64,000 nt of DNA from Oscillospiraceae bacterium Marseille-Q3528 (GCA_018223385.1 JAGTTR010000007.1:77152-141151), one strand, 5' to 3'; counted from the stretch's first letter, positions 1 through 8,506 are shown. Notes: generated by a model not told the origin, from the letters alone. Translations and numbers: made by a program.

Positions 1-1
1 G

Positions 2-211
2 TTATTTGATGAGCCGGTGGCGGAGACGCTGGAGGAAGCGGACGAGTTTCTGGACGACTGCATGGCAGCTGTGGTGGACAGCGTGGCAGAGGTGCGGGAA
101 TATTTTGAGGAAAGCGGTGCGGATGTGGACGGCATGTCCGATGAAGAGCTGCTGGATGCGGCAGAAGTGTTTGCCATTCCGGATGGCAGATTTCTGATTG
201 TTGAGGGATAA
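2..211 (+). CDS. C-terminal part of a small acidic protein, cut by window edge
   Basis: The reading frame is open from base 2 and ends at a stop at 209-211, so the 5' part of the gene lies outside the window. The visible 69 residues are very acidic and helical, ending in the pattern DGRFLIVEG. I recall similar small clostridial proteins loosely annotated as glyoxalase-like, but no metal site can be seen here and I do not assign a function. It sits 9 bases ahead of the PrsA-like gene and may share its transcript. Confidence 0.6.
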   Translation, partial: LFDEPVAETLEEADEFLDDCMAAVVDSVAEVREYFEESGADVDGMSDEELLDAAEVFAIPDGRFLIVEG

Positions 212-220
212 GAAGCATAT

Positions 221-1294
221 ATGAGAAAAAAGAAAAAGACGGTGGCCGTCTGCGGTGTTTTGCTGGCGGCAGCGCTGTCTCTTGGCGGCTGCAGTACGAA
301 GGGCGGCTTAAAAGTCGTGCTTACCGGCGGCCTTTCCCGGAATGAATTATTTTCTGTGAACAAAGCGGCCATGACGCTGCCGGAGGCAAAGCTTCTGCTC
401 ATGACGGAGTTGGCCCGGTACCGGAATCTGTACGGGGAAGAAATGCTGAGCCGGCAGTTCGGCGGGCAGACGCTGGAGGAATCGGTGAAGGAAAGCACCC
501 TGGATCTGATGGGAAAGCTTCTGGTCATGGATGAGATGGCGGACAAGTACCAGATCCGGCTGAATGAGGAAGATACGGCCAACATTCTGTCGGCCAGCGC
601 CGAATATATGGACACGCTGACAGAAACGGAAAAGGCGTTTACCGGGGCGTCGGAAAGTGATGTGCAGCACCTGTTTGAAAAAGCACTGCTGGCGGACCGG
701 GTTTATGCGGAGCTCACCGGGGAGCAGACCATTGAGGTCAGCGATGATGAGGCCCGTGTGGTAACTGTGCGCCATATTTTTATCAGCACAGCAGGCAGCG
801 GGCAGACGGGTAATGCGGGGGAAGAAGCATCTGCAGATGAAAGTCAGGCGATCGCAGCCGCGGGCGATGCTTACAACCGTGCTATGTCGGCGTACGACCA
901 GCTGCGGCAGGGCGCAGACTTTGATTCCATGGCCCAGCAGTACAGTGATGACGCCCAGGAAGAATATCAGGTGGCAAGAGGTGACGTGGAGCAGAAGCTG
1001 GAGGAGGCGCTGTTTTCTCTGGATACCGGGGAACTGAGCACTGTCATGCAGAACAGCACGGGCTACCATATTTTCCTCTGTGTCAACAATTTTGACCGGG
1101 AAGCCACCGATCAGAATAAGCAGAAGCTCCTGGAGGAGCGGCGCTGGGAGGCGTTCGAACAGACGTATAATGCGTTTGCCAGAGATCAGGTCTGCCAGTT
1201 TTCCCAGAGAAAATGGGATGCCATCACACTGGATGGCGAAGAGATTACAAATACCGGGCTGTATGACGTATACCGGAGCCGGTTCGGCGGATGA
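221..1294 (+). CDS. PrsA/SurA-like peptidyl-prolyl isomerase lipoprotein
   Basis: This 357-residue protein begins with a basic stretch, a hydrophobic segment and a lipobox (LGGC, Cys24), so it should be a lipoprotein facing the outside of the membrane. The middle third is a SurA-like helical region. Residues about 183-305 look like a parvulin-type rotamase domain, starting at VRHIFI and ending near GYHIFLC, interrupted by a low-complexity Ala/Gly/Glu insert. Family members help exported proteins fold by cis-trans isomerisation of prolyl bonds. Two similar-sized neighbours on the same strand suggest co-transcription. Family assignment is good; the client proteins are unknown. Confidence 0.85.
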   Translation: MRKKKKTVAVCGVLLAAALSLGGCSTKGGLKVVLTGGLSRNELFSVNKAAMTLPEAKLLLMTELARYRNLYGEEMLSRQFGGQTLEESVKESTLDLMGKLLVMDEMADKYQIRLNEEDTANILSASAEYMDTLTETEKAFTGASESDVQHLFEKALLADRVYAELTGEQTIEVSDDEARVVTVRHIFISTAGSGQTGNAGEEASADESQAIAAAGDAYNRAMSAYDQLRQGADFDSMAQQYSDDAQEEYQVARGDVEQKLEEALFSLDTGELSTVMQNSTGYHIFLCVNNFDREATDQNKQKLLEERRWEAFEQTYNAFARDQVCQFSQRKWDAITLDGEEITNTGLYDVYRSRFGG

Positions 1295-1316
1295 TACGGC
1301 CAGATGGAGAAGAAAC

Positions 1317-1991
1317 ATGAATGAACAGGATTTGACAAAATATATACCGAGCAATACGGAGATCGCAGAGAATCTGGACTATTTTGCGGGACAGCTGCGG
1401 GAATTCCAGGAGCTGATGATGATGTACAACTGTGCCATCCGGGAGGTGCGCACGAAGCTGGATGTGCTCAACGATGAGATGGCAGTGTGCAGCCCCCACA
1501 ATCCCATTGAGATGATCAAGTCCCGGGTAAAAAAGCCCAGGAGCATCGTGGAAAAGCTGCAGCGCCGGGGATATCCGATCTCTGTGGATTCCGTGCTGGA
1601 CAACCTGCACGATGTGGCAGGCGTACGTGTCATCTGTTCCTTTATCGATGATATTTACAAGATCGCGGCGATTCTGGGGGCGCAGGACGATGTAACTGTG
1701 CTGGAGATCAAGGATTATATCAAGAATCCCAAGCCCAACGGATACCGCAGTTATCATATGATCGTGGAGATTCCGGTGTTCTTCTCAGACCGGAAGCAGC
1801 CGATGAAGGTGGAGGTGCAGATCCGCACCATCGCCATGGACTTCTGGGCAAGTCTGGAGCACCAGATGAAGTACAAGAAGGATGTGCCGGGATCAGAGGA
1901 TCTGGTCAACCGGCTGTCCCAGATCGCAGACCGGATCAACCAGACGGATATGGAAATGCAGGAGATCCGGGAAGAAATTCAGAGCAGATAA
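1317..1991 (+). CDS. Small alarmone synthetase, RelA/SpoT-domain (RelQ/YjbM type)
   Basis: The 224-residue protein consists of a single (p)ppGpp synthetase domain with no HD hydrolase, TGS or ACT domain. Visible landmarks are the basic substrate loop around SRVKKPRSIVEKL, the GVRVICSFIDDIY strand, NGYRSYHM, and EVQIRTIAMDFWASLEH, which carries the catalytic Glu-x-Gln. The family transfers pyrophosphate from ATP to GDP or GTP in the stringent response. I chose ATG 1317 because GGAGA lies 6 bases upstream; a longer open frame reaches back into the previous gene but has no ribosome site. Confidence 0.9.
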   Translation: MNEQDLTKYIPSNTEIAENLDYFAGQLREFQELMMMYNCAIREVRTKLDVLNDEMAVCSPHNPIEMIKSRVKKPRSIVEKLQRRGYPISVDSVLDNLHDVAGVRVICSFIDDIYKIAAILGAQDDVTVLEIKDYIKNPKPNGYRSYHMIVEIPVFFSDRKQPMKVEVQIRTIAMDFWASLEHQMKYKKDVPGSEDLVNRLSQIADRINQTDMEMQEIREEIQSR

Positions 1992-2004
1992 AAAAGAAAA
2001 CAGC

Positions 2005-2042
2005 AAAGGCGTCGGAAGAGGAAAACCTCAACCGGCGCCTTT
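2005..2042. terminator. Bidirectional terminator between alarmone synthetase and htpG
   Basis: An 11-bp stem (AAAGGCGTCGG with CCGGCGCCTTT, one G-T pair) encloses a smaller GAGG/CCTC hairpin. It lies between two converging genes, and the minus-strand side is followed by a T-rich tail. Confidence 0.7.
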
Positions 2043-2055
2043 AACGTCGTATATT

Positions 2056-4170
2056 TTATTTTGTTAATTCCATCATGATCTCGTTGCTTCTGCTGATGAA
2101 CTTGGTCATTTCCTCCGGGCTCAGCGGTTTGTGGGCCAGCATTGCCAGATCATACAGCTGCTCGCAGAACATGGGAACCTTCTCGGAATCCTTGTGCTCG
2201 AAGATGTATTTTACCAGCGGATGTTTCACATTCAGGACAAGGGCTGCCTGGCTGCCGAACATGGAAGCGTCCATGCCGGTCATGCCGTACATGCGCATCA
2301 TTTCCTGCATCCGGCGGCTCTCCTCGGACAGAACCATCATGGAAGCGGTCTTCTCATCCTTGAGGGACATGGTGCGGACTTCCAGTTTGTCATTGCCAAC
2401 GGCCTTGCGGAACACTTCGGTCAGCGTATCCTTGTAGCTCTCGGCATCTGCCTGGGATTCATCCTGCAGGCTGTCGGTGACATCCGCATCAATTCTCTGG
2501 AAGCGGACATTTTCATTCTGGCTTTCCAGATGGGTGATGAACGGGCTGTCGATGTTGTGTTTCAGGATCACAGCATCCATGCCATTCTCCCGGAACATGT
2601 TGATATACTGGCTCTGCTGGATCTCGTCGGTGACATAGTAGATTGTTGTCTTCTCCGGCTCTTTGTCCCCGGCGTCTTTCTTTTCTGCGTCAGAAGCGTT
2701 CTCTGTCTGGGAAGCCTCCTCGGCCTTGGTCTCCCCGGAGTTCTCAGAAGCGGCTTCTTCGGTTCCTTCGGCGGGTGCCTTGGCAACCTCGGCTTTCTCG
2801 ATGCAGTCCTTCAGCGTCAGATACTTGCCGTCCAGATCCTTGAACAGCACGTAATCGGAAATCTTCTCACAGAACTTGGCATCCTTGATGCAGCCAAATT
2901 TGATGAAGGGGCTGATGTCGTCCCAGTATTTCTCATAATTCTCACGGTCAGTCTTGCACATGCCGCTGAGCTTGTCAGCAACTTTTTTCGTGATATAATC
3001 GGAAATCTTCTTCACAAAGCCGTCATTCTGCAGCGCACTTCTGGATACGTTCAGCGGCAGATCCGGGCAGTCGATGACGCCCTTTAAGAGCATCAGGAAT
3101 TCCGGAATGACTTCCTTAATATTATCGGCGATAAATACCTGGTTGTTGTACAGCTTGATGGTGCCCTCGATGGAATCGTACTCCGTGTTGATCTTCGGGA
3201 AGTAGAGGATACCTTTCAGGTTGAACGGATAGTCCATGTTCAGATGGATCCAGAACAGGGGCTCCTTGTAATCATGGAAAACATCCCGGTAAAACTGCTT
3301 GTATTCCTCATCGGTGCATTCGTTGGGATGCTTCGTCCACAACGGCGTGGTGACGCTTAAGGAAACCGGACGCTTGTTGATCTTTGCCTTCTCTTTGGCA
3401 GGGGAAATCTCGATGACTTCCTTGGTGCCGTCCTCATTTTCTTTCTCCTCGGTCTTGGCTTCCTCGGTGAAGCGCTCTACCACCACGTCGTCCTCTTTGA
3501 TGTCGGCGGCGTCGATGGTCTCATATTCCTGCTCGGCGCCTGCTTTTTCCAGGAAAATCTCTACCGGCATGAAGGAGCAGTACTTGGTGATGACTTCTCT
3601 AGCCCGGTATTCGTTGGAAAACTCCACGCTGTCCTCGTTCAGGAACAGGGTGATGGTGGTGCCGACGCTGTCCTTGGTGCCCTCGGTCATGGAAAATTCG
3701 GTGCCGCCGTCACATTCCCAGTGTACCGGTGTCGCACCCGGCTGATAGGAAAGGGTGTCGATGTGTACCTCATCCGCAACCATGAAAGCGGAGTAAAAGC
3801 CCAGGCCGAAGTGGCCGATGATCTGATCCTCGTTGGTCTTGTCCTTGTATTTTGCCAGGAAATCGGTGGCGCCGGAGAAAGCGATCTGGTTGATATACTC
3901 CTCCACCTCGTCAGCGGTCATACCAAGGCCGTTGTCGCAGAAAGTCAGCGTCTTCTTCTCAGGGTCAACAATGACGTGTATTTCCGGTTTGTATTTGTCC
4001 GGGAACTGGTACTCGCCCATCATCTCCAGCTTCTTCAGCTTGGTGATGGCGTCGCAGCCGTTGGAAATGAGCTCACGGAAGAAGATATCGTGATCCGAAT
4101 AGAGCCACTTCTTGATGATCGGGAAAATATTTTCACTGTTAATGGAAAGACTTCCATGTTTTTCTGCCAT
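2056..4170 (-). CDS. htpG: Molecular chaperone HtpG (Hsp90)
   Basis: A 704-residue Hsp90-family chaperone. The N-terminal GHKL ATPase domain shows ELISNGCDAI, the DNGLGMT nucleotide-binding motif, and the lid motif GHFGLGFYS. The middle domain carries the SRSALQND motif, and the C-terminal dimerisation domain follows. An acidic, Ala/Glu-rich low-complexity insert lies around residues 475-515, which is longer than in typical HtpG. I chose ATG at 4170 (MAEKHG) because GGAG lies 9 bases upstream; an in-frame ATG five codons earlier would bury that site. Transcription should come from the promoter at 4234-4262, with heat control through the CIRCE element. Confidence 0.95.
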   Translation of the reverse strand: MAEKHGSLSINSENIFPIIKKWLYSDHDIFFRELISNGCDAITKLKKLEMMGEYQFPDKYKPEIHVIVDPEKKTLTFCDNGLGMTADEVEEYINQIAFSGATDFLAKYKDKTNEDQIIGHFGLGFYSAFMVADEVHIDTLSYQPGATPVHWECDGGTEFSMTEGTKDSVGTTITLFLNEDSVEFSNEYRAREVITKYCSFMPVEIFLEKAGAEQEYETIDAADIKEDDVVVERFTEEAKTEEKENEDGTKEVIEISPAKEKAKINKRPVSLSVTTPLWTKHPNECTDEEYKQFYRDVFHDYKEPLFWIHLNMDYPFNLKGILYFPKINTEYDSIEGTIKLYNNQVFIADNIKEVIPEFLMLLKGVIDCPDLPLNVSRSALQNDGFVKKISDYITKKVADKLSGMCKTDRENYEKYWDDISPFIKFGCIKDAKFCEKISDYVLFKDLDGKYLTLKDCIEKAEVAKAPAEGTEEAASENSGETKAEEASQTENASDAEKKDAGDKEPEKTTIYYVTDEIQQSQYINMFRENGMDAVILKHNIDSPFITHLESQNENVRFQRIDADVTDSLQDESQADAESYKDTLTEVFRKAVGNDKLEVRTMSLKDEKTASMMVLSEESRRMQEMMRMYGMTGMDASMFGSQAALVLNVKHPLVKYIFEHKDSEKVPMFCEQLYDLAMLAHKPLSPEEMTKFISRSNEIMMELTK

Positions 4171-4233
4171 ATTAAACATCTCCATTTCAAAAATTAATAC
4201 AAATGAAAATACGGATATTTCCGTATACCAGTA

Positions 4234-4262
4234 ATATTAATACCGCAAAAATGGAATGTCAA
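4234..4262 (-). promoter_or_regulatory. Sigma-A type promoter of htpG
   Basis: On the minus strand a perfect -35 box TTGACA (4257-4262) is followed by a 17-base spacer and TAATAT (4234-4239). It is about 65 bases upstream of the htpG start. Confidence 0.85.
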
Positions 4263-4269
4263 GAGAAAA

Positions 4270-4296
4270 TCAGCACTCAAATGCGTTGAGTGCTAA
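4270..4296. promoter_or_regulatory. CIRCE operator (HrcA binding site)
   Basis: The half sites TCAGCACTC and GAGTGCTAA flank a 9-base spacer. This matches the CIRCE consensus (TTAGCACTC-N9-GAGTGCTAA) with a single mismatch. It lies 7 bases upstream of the htpG -35 box. HrcA repression of htpG is inferred from the site. Confidence 0.9.
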
Positions 4297-4340
4297 CAAA
4301 AATTTTATAAAAAATCTAAAGAAAGTATAAAACTGCCAAA

Positions 4341-4850
4341 TTATATCTTGTCAAATTCAAGACTTTGCCGGAGAAAGAATGCCGTCACCGCTTTTTCCCA
4401 CGTTTCTTCCAGAGATCTGTCCAGGGTGAACAGGTTCATGGAGGTGGCGGTGGTGCAGGTCAGTGTCCCATTGTCATAGCGGATGTTCAGAAACAGAGCG
4501 CGGACGTCCTCGGGTCGGAACGACAGGGAAGCATCTGCCAGAAGCTTCTGGATCTGGCTGGTGTCCAGACAGAAAATAAAGGAAAAGGACAGGGGCGTAT
4601 GCTTGCCCCGGATCAGCTGAAAACACGTAGGACGCAGCTGTTCCCAGTAGATAAGCCCACGGTCGGCGCGGACAGGGGCATTCTCTTCCTCATCCGCCTC
4701 CGGGTAAAAATCTGGATGAAAATGCCCGTCAATAGAGACCGTGGCAGCCGTGGTGATGGATGCCTCGGATAAGAGAAAACGGTCAAAGGCCGGGGACAGG
4801 AGCAGACGCTCCATAAAGTTTTTCGTCTGTGTAAATCGTAATGCCAGCAT
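4341..4850 (-). CDS. DUF5721-like protein
   Basis: A 169-residue soluble protein beginning MLALRFTQTKNFMERLL, with a mixed alpha/beta look and the segment SIDGHFHPDFY near residues 39-49. I recognise it as resembling DUF5721, a family common in Lachnospiraceae and without known function. The ribosome site is AAGGAG a few bases upstream. It runs in the same direction as htpG but is separated by the CIRCE-promoter region. Confidence 0.65.
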   Translation of the reverse strand: MLALRFTQTKNFMERLLLSPAFDRFLLSEASITTAATVSIDGHFHPDFYPEADEEENAPVRADRGLIYWEQLRPTCFQLIRGKHTPLSFSFIFCLDTSQIQKLLADASLSFRPEDVRALFLNIRYDNGTLTCTTATSMNLFTLDRSLEETWEKAVTAFFLRQSLEFDKI

Positions 4851-4914
4851 AGAGGTGCTCCTTCTTATTATGATGCGGCCATAATCTCACGAACACGCAC
4901 GAACGTGCTTTATC

Positions 4915-4930
4915 GCCTGCTATCGCAGGC
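4915..4930. repeat. Hairpin repeat with GATA-type loop, copy 1
   Basis: GCCTGC-TATC-GCAGGC forms a 6-bp perfect stem. The same 16 bases occur in the opposite orientation at 53357-53372. A second small palindrome (GCACGAACGTGC) lies just upstream. Confidence 0.6.
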
Positions 4931-4945
4931 AGTTCGTTCGATAAT

Positions 4946-4998
4946 GACGCAAGAAAAGTAAATGCCATCTTTAATGGCGCTTCCTTTTCTTTTGCGTC
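4946..4998. repeat. Long imperfect hairpin in the 4851-5174 intergenic stretch
   Basis: GACGCAAGAAAAG pairs with CTTTTCTTTTGCGTC apart from two extra T residues, around an inner GCCAT/ATGGC hairpin. It may be a terminator or a transcribed repeat. The rest of this 324-base gap is AT-rich and I see no gene in it; it marks the left edge of the AT-rich island. Confidence 0.45.
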
Positions 4999-5174
4999 TA
5001 TTATATCATGAAAAGTATAAGAAAGTTTGAAAATTTTATTTTAGAGGCAATGTTCCGACCATTTTTGTCAGTGTAAACCTTTCCATTTTTATGATAATAT
5101 AAATTCATGAACTGCACAGAAATAGGGTATGACATTTGCCATATTGAAAAGACGTGGCTTGAAAGGATGTATAT

Positions 5175-6248
5175 ATGGGTGGAAATATGAAATTTGAACG
5201 ATTGGCAAGTAACATTAAAGATATAAACATGAAAGCCGGGAATGCGGCAAAAAGTGCTGTGAATCAGCTAATGACGCTGCGAAATTGGGCTATTGGATAT
5301 TATATTGTAGAATACGAACAAGGCGGAAGTGACAGAGCAAAATATGGCGTCAATTTATTAAAAAATCTTGAAAATCAAATTTCAGAGAAAGGTATGAATT
5401 CAACGCTTTTTAAATGGTGTCGTCAGTTCTATTTGTTATACCCTCAAATTGGTGCGACAGTGTCGAACCAATTCGGATTACCAGGTTTTGAAAAAAGTGC
5501 GACAGTGTCGCACGAATTCATGACACAGCCTGAGCTGCTTATAAACAATTTATCTTTTTCTCATATAAGAGAAATAATGGTGATTGATGATGCCTTTGAA
5601 AGATTTTTCTACGAAACAGAATGTATGAAGTGTAACTGGAGTGTGCGAGAGCTGCGCAGACAGATAAAAACGAATCTTTACGTCAGAGCAGGTATCAGTA
5701 GAAAACCGGAATTGTTGATACATCCGTCAGAAGATAATAAGAATACGACAATGATGACAATCAAGGATCCATTTACCTTTGAGTTTCTGGGATTGGATGC
5801 AAAGGATGCAGTTTCTGAATCGGATTTAGAACAGGCACTTATGGATCATTTGCAGGAATTTATGCTTGAGCTTGGCGAAGGATTTTGCTTTGAGGCAAGA
5901 CAAAAACGTATTATTATTGATGACAAATACTACTTTATAGACCTGGTATTCTATAACAGATTGCTGCACTGCAATGTAATAATTGAGCTGAAAAATGATG
6001 AGTTTAAACATGAAGATTTAGGACAGTTAAATGCTTATGTCGGGTATTATAAGAAAAATGAGATGACAGAGGGTGATAATCCACCTGTGGGAATTTTGCT
6101 GTGTACGGATAAAGGGTCTGAAATGGTAGAATATGCCTTGTCAGGAATGGATAACCGATTATTTGTTTCAACATATATGTTGCATTTACCAAATAAAAAT
6201 AAATTAAAAGAATTTATGTTAAAAGAAATGCGAGAAATGGGAATTTAG
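5175..6248 (+). CDS. YhcG/DUF1016-family PDDEXK nuclease
   Basis: A 357-residue protein with a helical DUF1016 N-terminal domain (MTLRNWAIGYYIVEYEQGG, then a KWCRQFYLLYP segment) and a C-terminal restriction-like nuclease fold. The probable catalytic residues are Asp256 (FIDLVFYN) and Glu271-Leu-Lys273 (VIIELK). The family occurs widely beside restriction-modification and other accessory genes and is thought to cut or process DNA. Start choice is between ATG 5175 (AAAGGATG upstream) and ATG 5187. Codon use is AT-rich like the genes that follow, so it probably belongs to the same acquired island, though it ends at its own terminator. Confidence 0.85.
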   Translation: MGGNMKFERLASNIKDINMKAGNAAKSAVNQLMTLRNWAIGYYIVEYEQGGSDRAKYGVNLLKNLENQISEKGMNSTLFKWCRQFYLLYPQIGATVSNQFGLPGFEKSATVSHEFMTQPELLINNLSFSHIREIMVIDDAFERFFYETECMKCNWSVRELRRQIKTNLYVRAGISRKPELLIHPSEDNKNTTMMTIKDPFTFEFLGLDAKDAVSESDLEQALMDHLQEFMLELGEGFCFEARQKRIIIDDKYYFIDLVFYNRLLHCNVIIELKNDEFKHEDLGQLNAYVGYYKKNEMTEGDNPPVGILLCTDKGSEMVEYALSGMDNRLFVSTYMLHLPNKNKLKEFMLKEMREMGI

Positions 6249-6266
6249 AAGTTTTTATTTAAACGC

Positions 6267-6307
6267 AAAAATTCCACGTGACCTTTTACCGGTTGTGTGG
6301 AATTTTT
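6267..6307. terminator. Bidirectional terminator
   Basis: A perfect 11-bp stem (AAAAATTCCAC with GTGGAATTTTT) has T-runs on both sides. It separates the converging nuclease and XRE genes. Confidence 0.85.
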
Positions 6308-6320
6308 GTTTTACTTTATA

Positions 6321-6701
6321 TTAATCTTTCTGCTCTTCTGACAGCAGCATATCCTGCTGTTCTATCAGTGCATCCAGTATTTTGCTTACTGTTATCAATG
6401 TGGTTGCGTTGCATTGATTTAATTTATTGGCAATTTCTGAGTTTATGATGCTTTCGCGCTTTGCATATGGTGTATCTAATAGAAAATAATCAAAATTTTT
6501 TTCCAAAATATACGCTAGTTTCAAAAGCATTGGCAAAGAAACTTTTGTTTGTCCTACCTCAACATGGCTCATATGATTATTCGAGCAACCAATCAACGCA
6601 CCTAATTCTGCCTGGCTGTATCCATGTTCCAAACGTGCAGACTTAATTCGCTGGCCGATTTTTATATAATCAATTTCCGGTTGCAGTTCAATCACCTCCA
6701 T
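6321..6701 (-). CDS. XRE-family HTH regulator, probable repressor of the adjacent cassette
   Basis: A 126-residue protein with a Cro/CI-type helix-turn-helix at about residues 14-70 (IGQRIKSARLEHGYSQAELG, then NNHMSHVEVG). A helical tail of about 55 residues probably dimerises. It is divergent from the WXG-like cassette and shares with it a 150-base intergenic region holding a perfect inverted repeat over the cassette promoter. Autoregulation and repression of the cassette are inferred from this layout. The start has GGAGGTGAT upstream. Confidence 0.88.
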   Translation of the reverse strand: MEVIELQPEIDYIKIGQRIKSARLEHGYSQAELGALIGCSNNHMSHVEVGQTKVSLPMLLKLAYILEKNFDYFLLDTPYAKRESIINSEIANKLNQCNATTLITVSKILDALIEQQDMLLSEEQKD

Positions 6702-6749
6702 GTTTTTTATTTTAGATTATGCGCATTTTTACAACAACCAACTATAAAT

Positions 6750-6777
6750 GCAGATTGCATTTATAGATGCAATCTGC
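6750..6777. promoter_or_regulatory. Perfect inverted-repeat operator
   Basis: GCAGATTGCA (6750-6759) and TGCAATCTGC (6768-6777) are perfect complements around 8 bases. The site covers the -35 box and spacer of the cassette promoter, as expected of a repressor site, most likely for the divergent XRE protein. Confidence 0.75.
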
Positions 6778-6783
6778 TATAAT
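6755..6783 (+). promoter_or_regulatory. Promoter of the WXG/E1/JAMM/FtsK cassette
   Basis: TTGCAT (6755-6760), a 17-base spacer and TATAAT (6778-6783) precede the first cassette gene by about 75 bases. A similar TTGCAT with 17-base spacing but a poor -10 box can be read on the other strand for the XRE gene. Confidence 0.75.
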
Positions 6784-6857
6784 TTTATAGGCAAGTTGCA
6801 TTGAATGATACAAAAATGAATGCTGACTAGTTGGCAAAGAGGGGAATAAGGGGAAAA

Positions 6858-7091
6858 ATGAACGAATATTCACAACAGATGAAACGTGAATTAGAAGAAT
6901 TCCAGGCTTCTGTTCAAAAGTTGGGAACTGGGATCAAAACAGCTTCTTTATTATGGAAAGATCCAAAGTATGCTGTTTTATCCTCGGAAATGACACAAAT
7001 AGCCAATTTATCAAAGAATGTGTTGGTATCAGGAGATAAGAGTTGTGAAATGATTGATAAATTTTTCAAAGCAGCAAATGAACAATATTAG
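6858..7091 (+). CDS. WXG100-like small helical protein 1
   Basis: A 77-residue, all-helical protein with W33-x-D35-x-x-Y38 in the middle (LWKDPKYAVL), where WXG100 proteins have their W-x-G turn between two helices. WXG100 proteins are secreted or act as partners of type VII systems; here the Gly is replaced by Asp, so membership is an inference from size, helices and neighbours. ATG 6858 was chosen because AAGGGG is 4-5 bases upstream; a longer frame from 6831 has a TTG start. It is the first gene of the cassette. Confidence 0.7.
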   Translation: MNEYSQQMKRELEEFQASVQKLGTGIKTASLLWKDPKYAVLSSEMTQIANLSKNVLVSGDKSCEMIDKFFKAANEQY

Positions 7092-7117
7092 TATTCCTTG
7101 TGAAAGGTGGGAGTAGA

Positions 7118-7864
7118 TTGGCAGATGTATCAGTTGAAGCATTACAAAAAGTAAAATCAGCATTAACCATCTTTCAAAGTGACATTACCGGGATTTCTTC
7201 CCGCGTGACGGCACAGGCGCAGAATTGCCTGGAAGCATGTTATCGAAAAGTAAATGAGACACAGACAAAAATTGATGAACTTGATTCTGAAATTGCAATG
7301 CGAAATACTAAAATTTCAGATTTAGACAGTCAGATTCACACTTTTTTAGGCCAGATACAGCAATTGGAAAATTCCATACCTCGTATGGAAAAACAACTTC
7401 AAGATATAGAAAACAATATTACTAATTGTCAACGACAGCTTTCATCTTTACAGGCGCAGTTAGCAGATGATGAGGACGATGGAACAAGGCAGCAGTTGCA
7501 AGTGCAAATCGGCAGGGTTACACAGCAGTTGAATTCTTTGTATTGTGAACGATCCGCGTTGGAATGCGAGATACGAAATTCGGAAAAACAAAAAGATTCC
7601 TTGCATCAGAAAGTAAGTGGATTAAAAAGTGAGAAGGCACGGTGCGAAGAATCCTTGTTGATTGCCCAAAAGCGAAGGTCTCAGTATCAGCAGAAATTTG
7701 ATCAGCTTAAATCATTATTAGAAATGGTAAAAGCAAACCTTGATGATTATATACGTGCAACAAGAAGGTTTGAGAACTCTTCTTCTGCCAGTGCTGGTCA
7801 AAATATGCAGGCTATTGATCGTTGTATTACGCAGATAGAAGAATATTTATCAACCATTTTATAA
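7118..7864 (+). CDS. Coiled-coil protein of the cassette
   Basis: About 248 residues. Residues from about 40 to 215 are almost continuous heptad-rich coiled coil with many Gln, Glu and Lys, reminiscent of short SMC-like or LXG-like rods. I see no enzyme motif and no membrane segment. The N-terminus (ADVSVEALQKVKSALTIFQS) is amphipathic and resembles the start of WXG-type helices. I chose TTG 7118 because GGTGGGAG sits just upstream; a GTG at 7100 is an alternative. It may be a scaffold or an LXG-like secretion partner, which I cannot decide from sequence. Confidence 0.7.
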   Translation: MADVSVEALQKVKSALTIFQSDITGISSRVTAQAQNCLEACYRKVNETQTKIDELDSEIAMRNTKISDLDSQIHTFLGQIQQLENSIPRMEKQLQDIENNITNCQRQLSSLQAQLADDEDDGTRQQLQVQIGRVTQQLNSLYCERSALECEIRNSEKQKDSLHQKVSGLKSEKARCEESLLIAQKRRSQYQQKFDQLKSLLEMVKANLDDYIRATRRFENSSSASAGQNMQAIDRCITQIEEYLSTIL

Positions 7865-7917
7865 AGTGATTTTGGAGAGCAGTCTCCTAAAAATAGAAAA
7901 ATAAGGAGGAATTGAAT

Positions 7918-8196
7918 ATGGCAAGCGGTGTATCGGTTGAACGTAATGCGTTACAATCTGGTATTCAGGTATGCAGACTTTGTATTCATGAATTGGGCGG
8001 TGCGTCCCGCACATTGAAAAGGGACTATCAGAGTGCTGGATCGGGATGGAAAGACCAGCAGTATGCAAGACTTGGCGGCATTATTGAAGAGTGTTGTTCT
8101 GCCCTGGAAAAACCCATCAGTGAACTTGAAGACTGCCAGGCCAGTCTCGAAAAACTTCTGAGCACAGTTTCTGCTTATGAAGAAGTCAACCTATAA
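7918..8196 (+). CDS. WXG100-like small helical protein 2
   Basis: A 92-residue helical protein with W44-K-D46-Q-Q-Y49 followed by L-G-x-I-I-x-x-C-x-x-A-L, ending in a Y-E-x-V-x-L pattern. Both blocks recur in the N-terminal domain of the ParB/Srx-like protein at 16706-17575, so the two share an ancestor. The start has a perfect AAGGAGG 8 bases upstream. A longer frame starting with TTG at 7912 is less likely. It could be the cognate helical partner or carrier of that larger protein. Confidence 0.75.
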   Translation: MASGVSVERNALQSGIQVCRLCIHELGGASRTLKRDYQSAGSGWKDQQYARLGGIIEECCSALEKPISELEDCQASLEKLLSTVSAYEEVNL

Positions 8197-8207
8197 GGAG
8201 GTCAAGT

Positions 8208-8483
8208 ATGGCAGTAAGAGCATCTGCGGAAACAATCCGCGAAATGAAAAAACAAATTGCGCAGACAACAAAAGATATTGAGCAGATCAATCAGGAAATC
8301 AAAAATGGCATCCGCGCAACTGGTTCCTGGGATGATGCCAAAGCAGCAGAGTTTAATATGCTCATGCAGAAAATTGCGAGACTTACAGTATCTCCCGCAG
8401 AGACATTAAAGGCAGCACTTCCTAAGTTGGAGAGGCTTGCGCAGACACTTGATAACTACAATTCACAGAGAATTGGCAGATAA
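8208..8483 (+). CDS. WXG100-like small helical protein 3
   Basis: A 91-residue helical protein, 11 bases after the previous gene. It has the turn motif G-S-W41-D-D43-A-K between two long amphipathic helices, close to the usual layout of WXG100 proteins (about 100 residues, W near position 40-45). The Tyr of the sister proteins is absent. The start has AAGGAGG upstream. Function is inferred from architecture and context only. Confidence 0.72.
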   Translation: MAVRASAETIREMKKQIAQTTKDIEQINQEIKNGIRATGSWDDAKAAEFNMLMQKIARLTVSPAETLKAALPKLERLAQTLDNYNSQRIGR

Positions 8484-8506
8484 ACTTAAGATTAAGGAGG
8501 ATTGTC

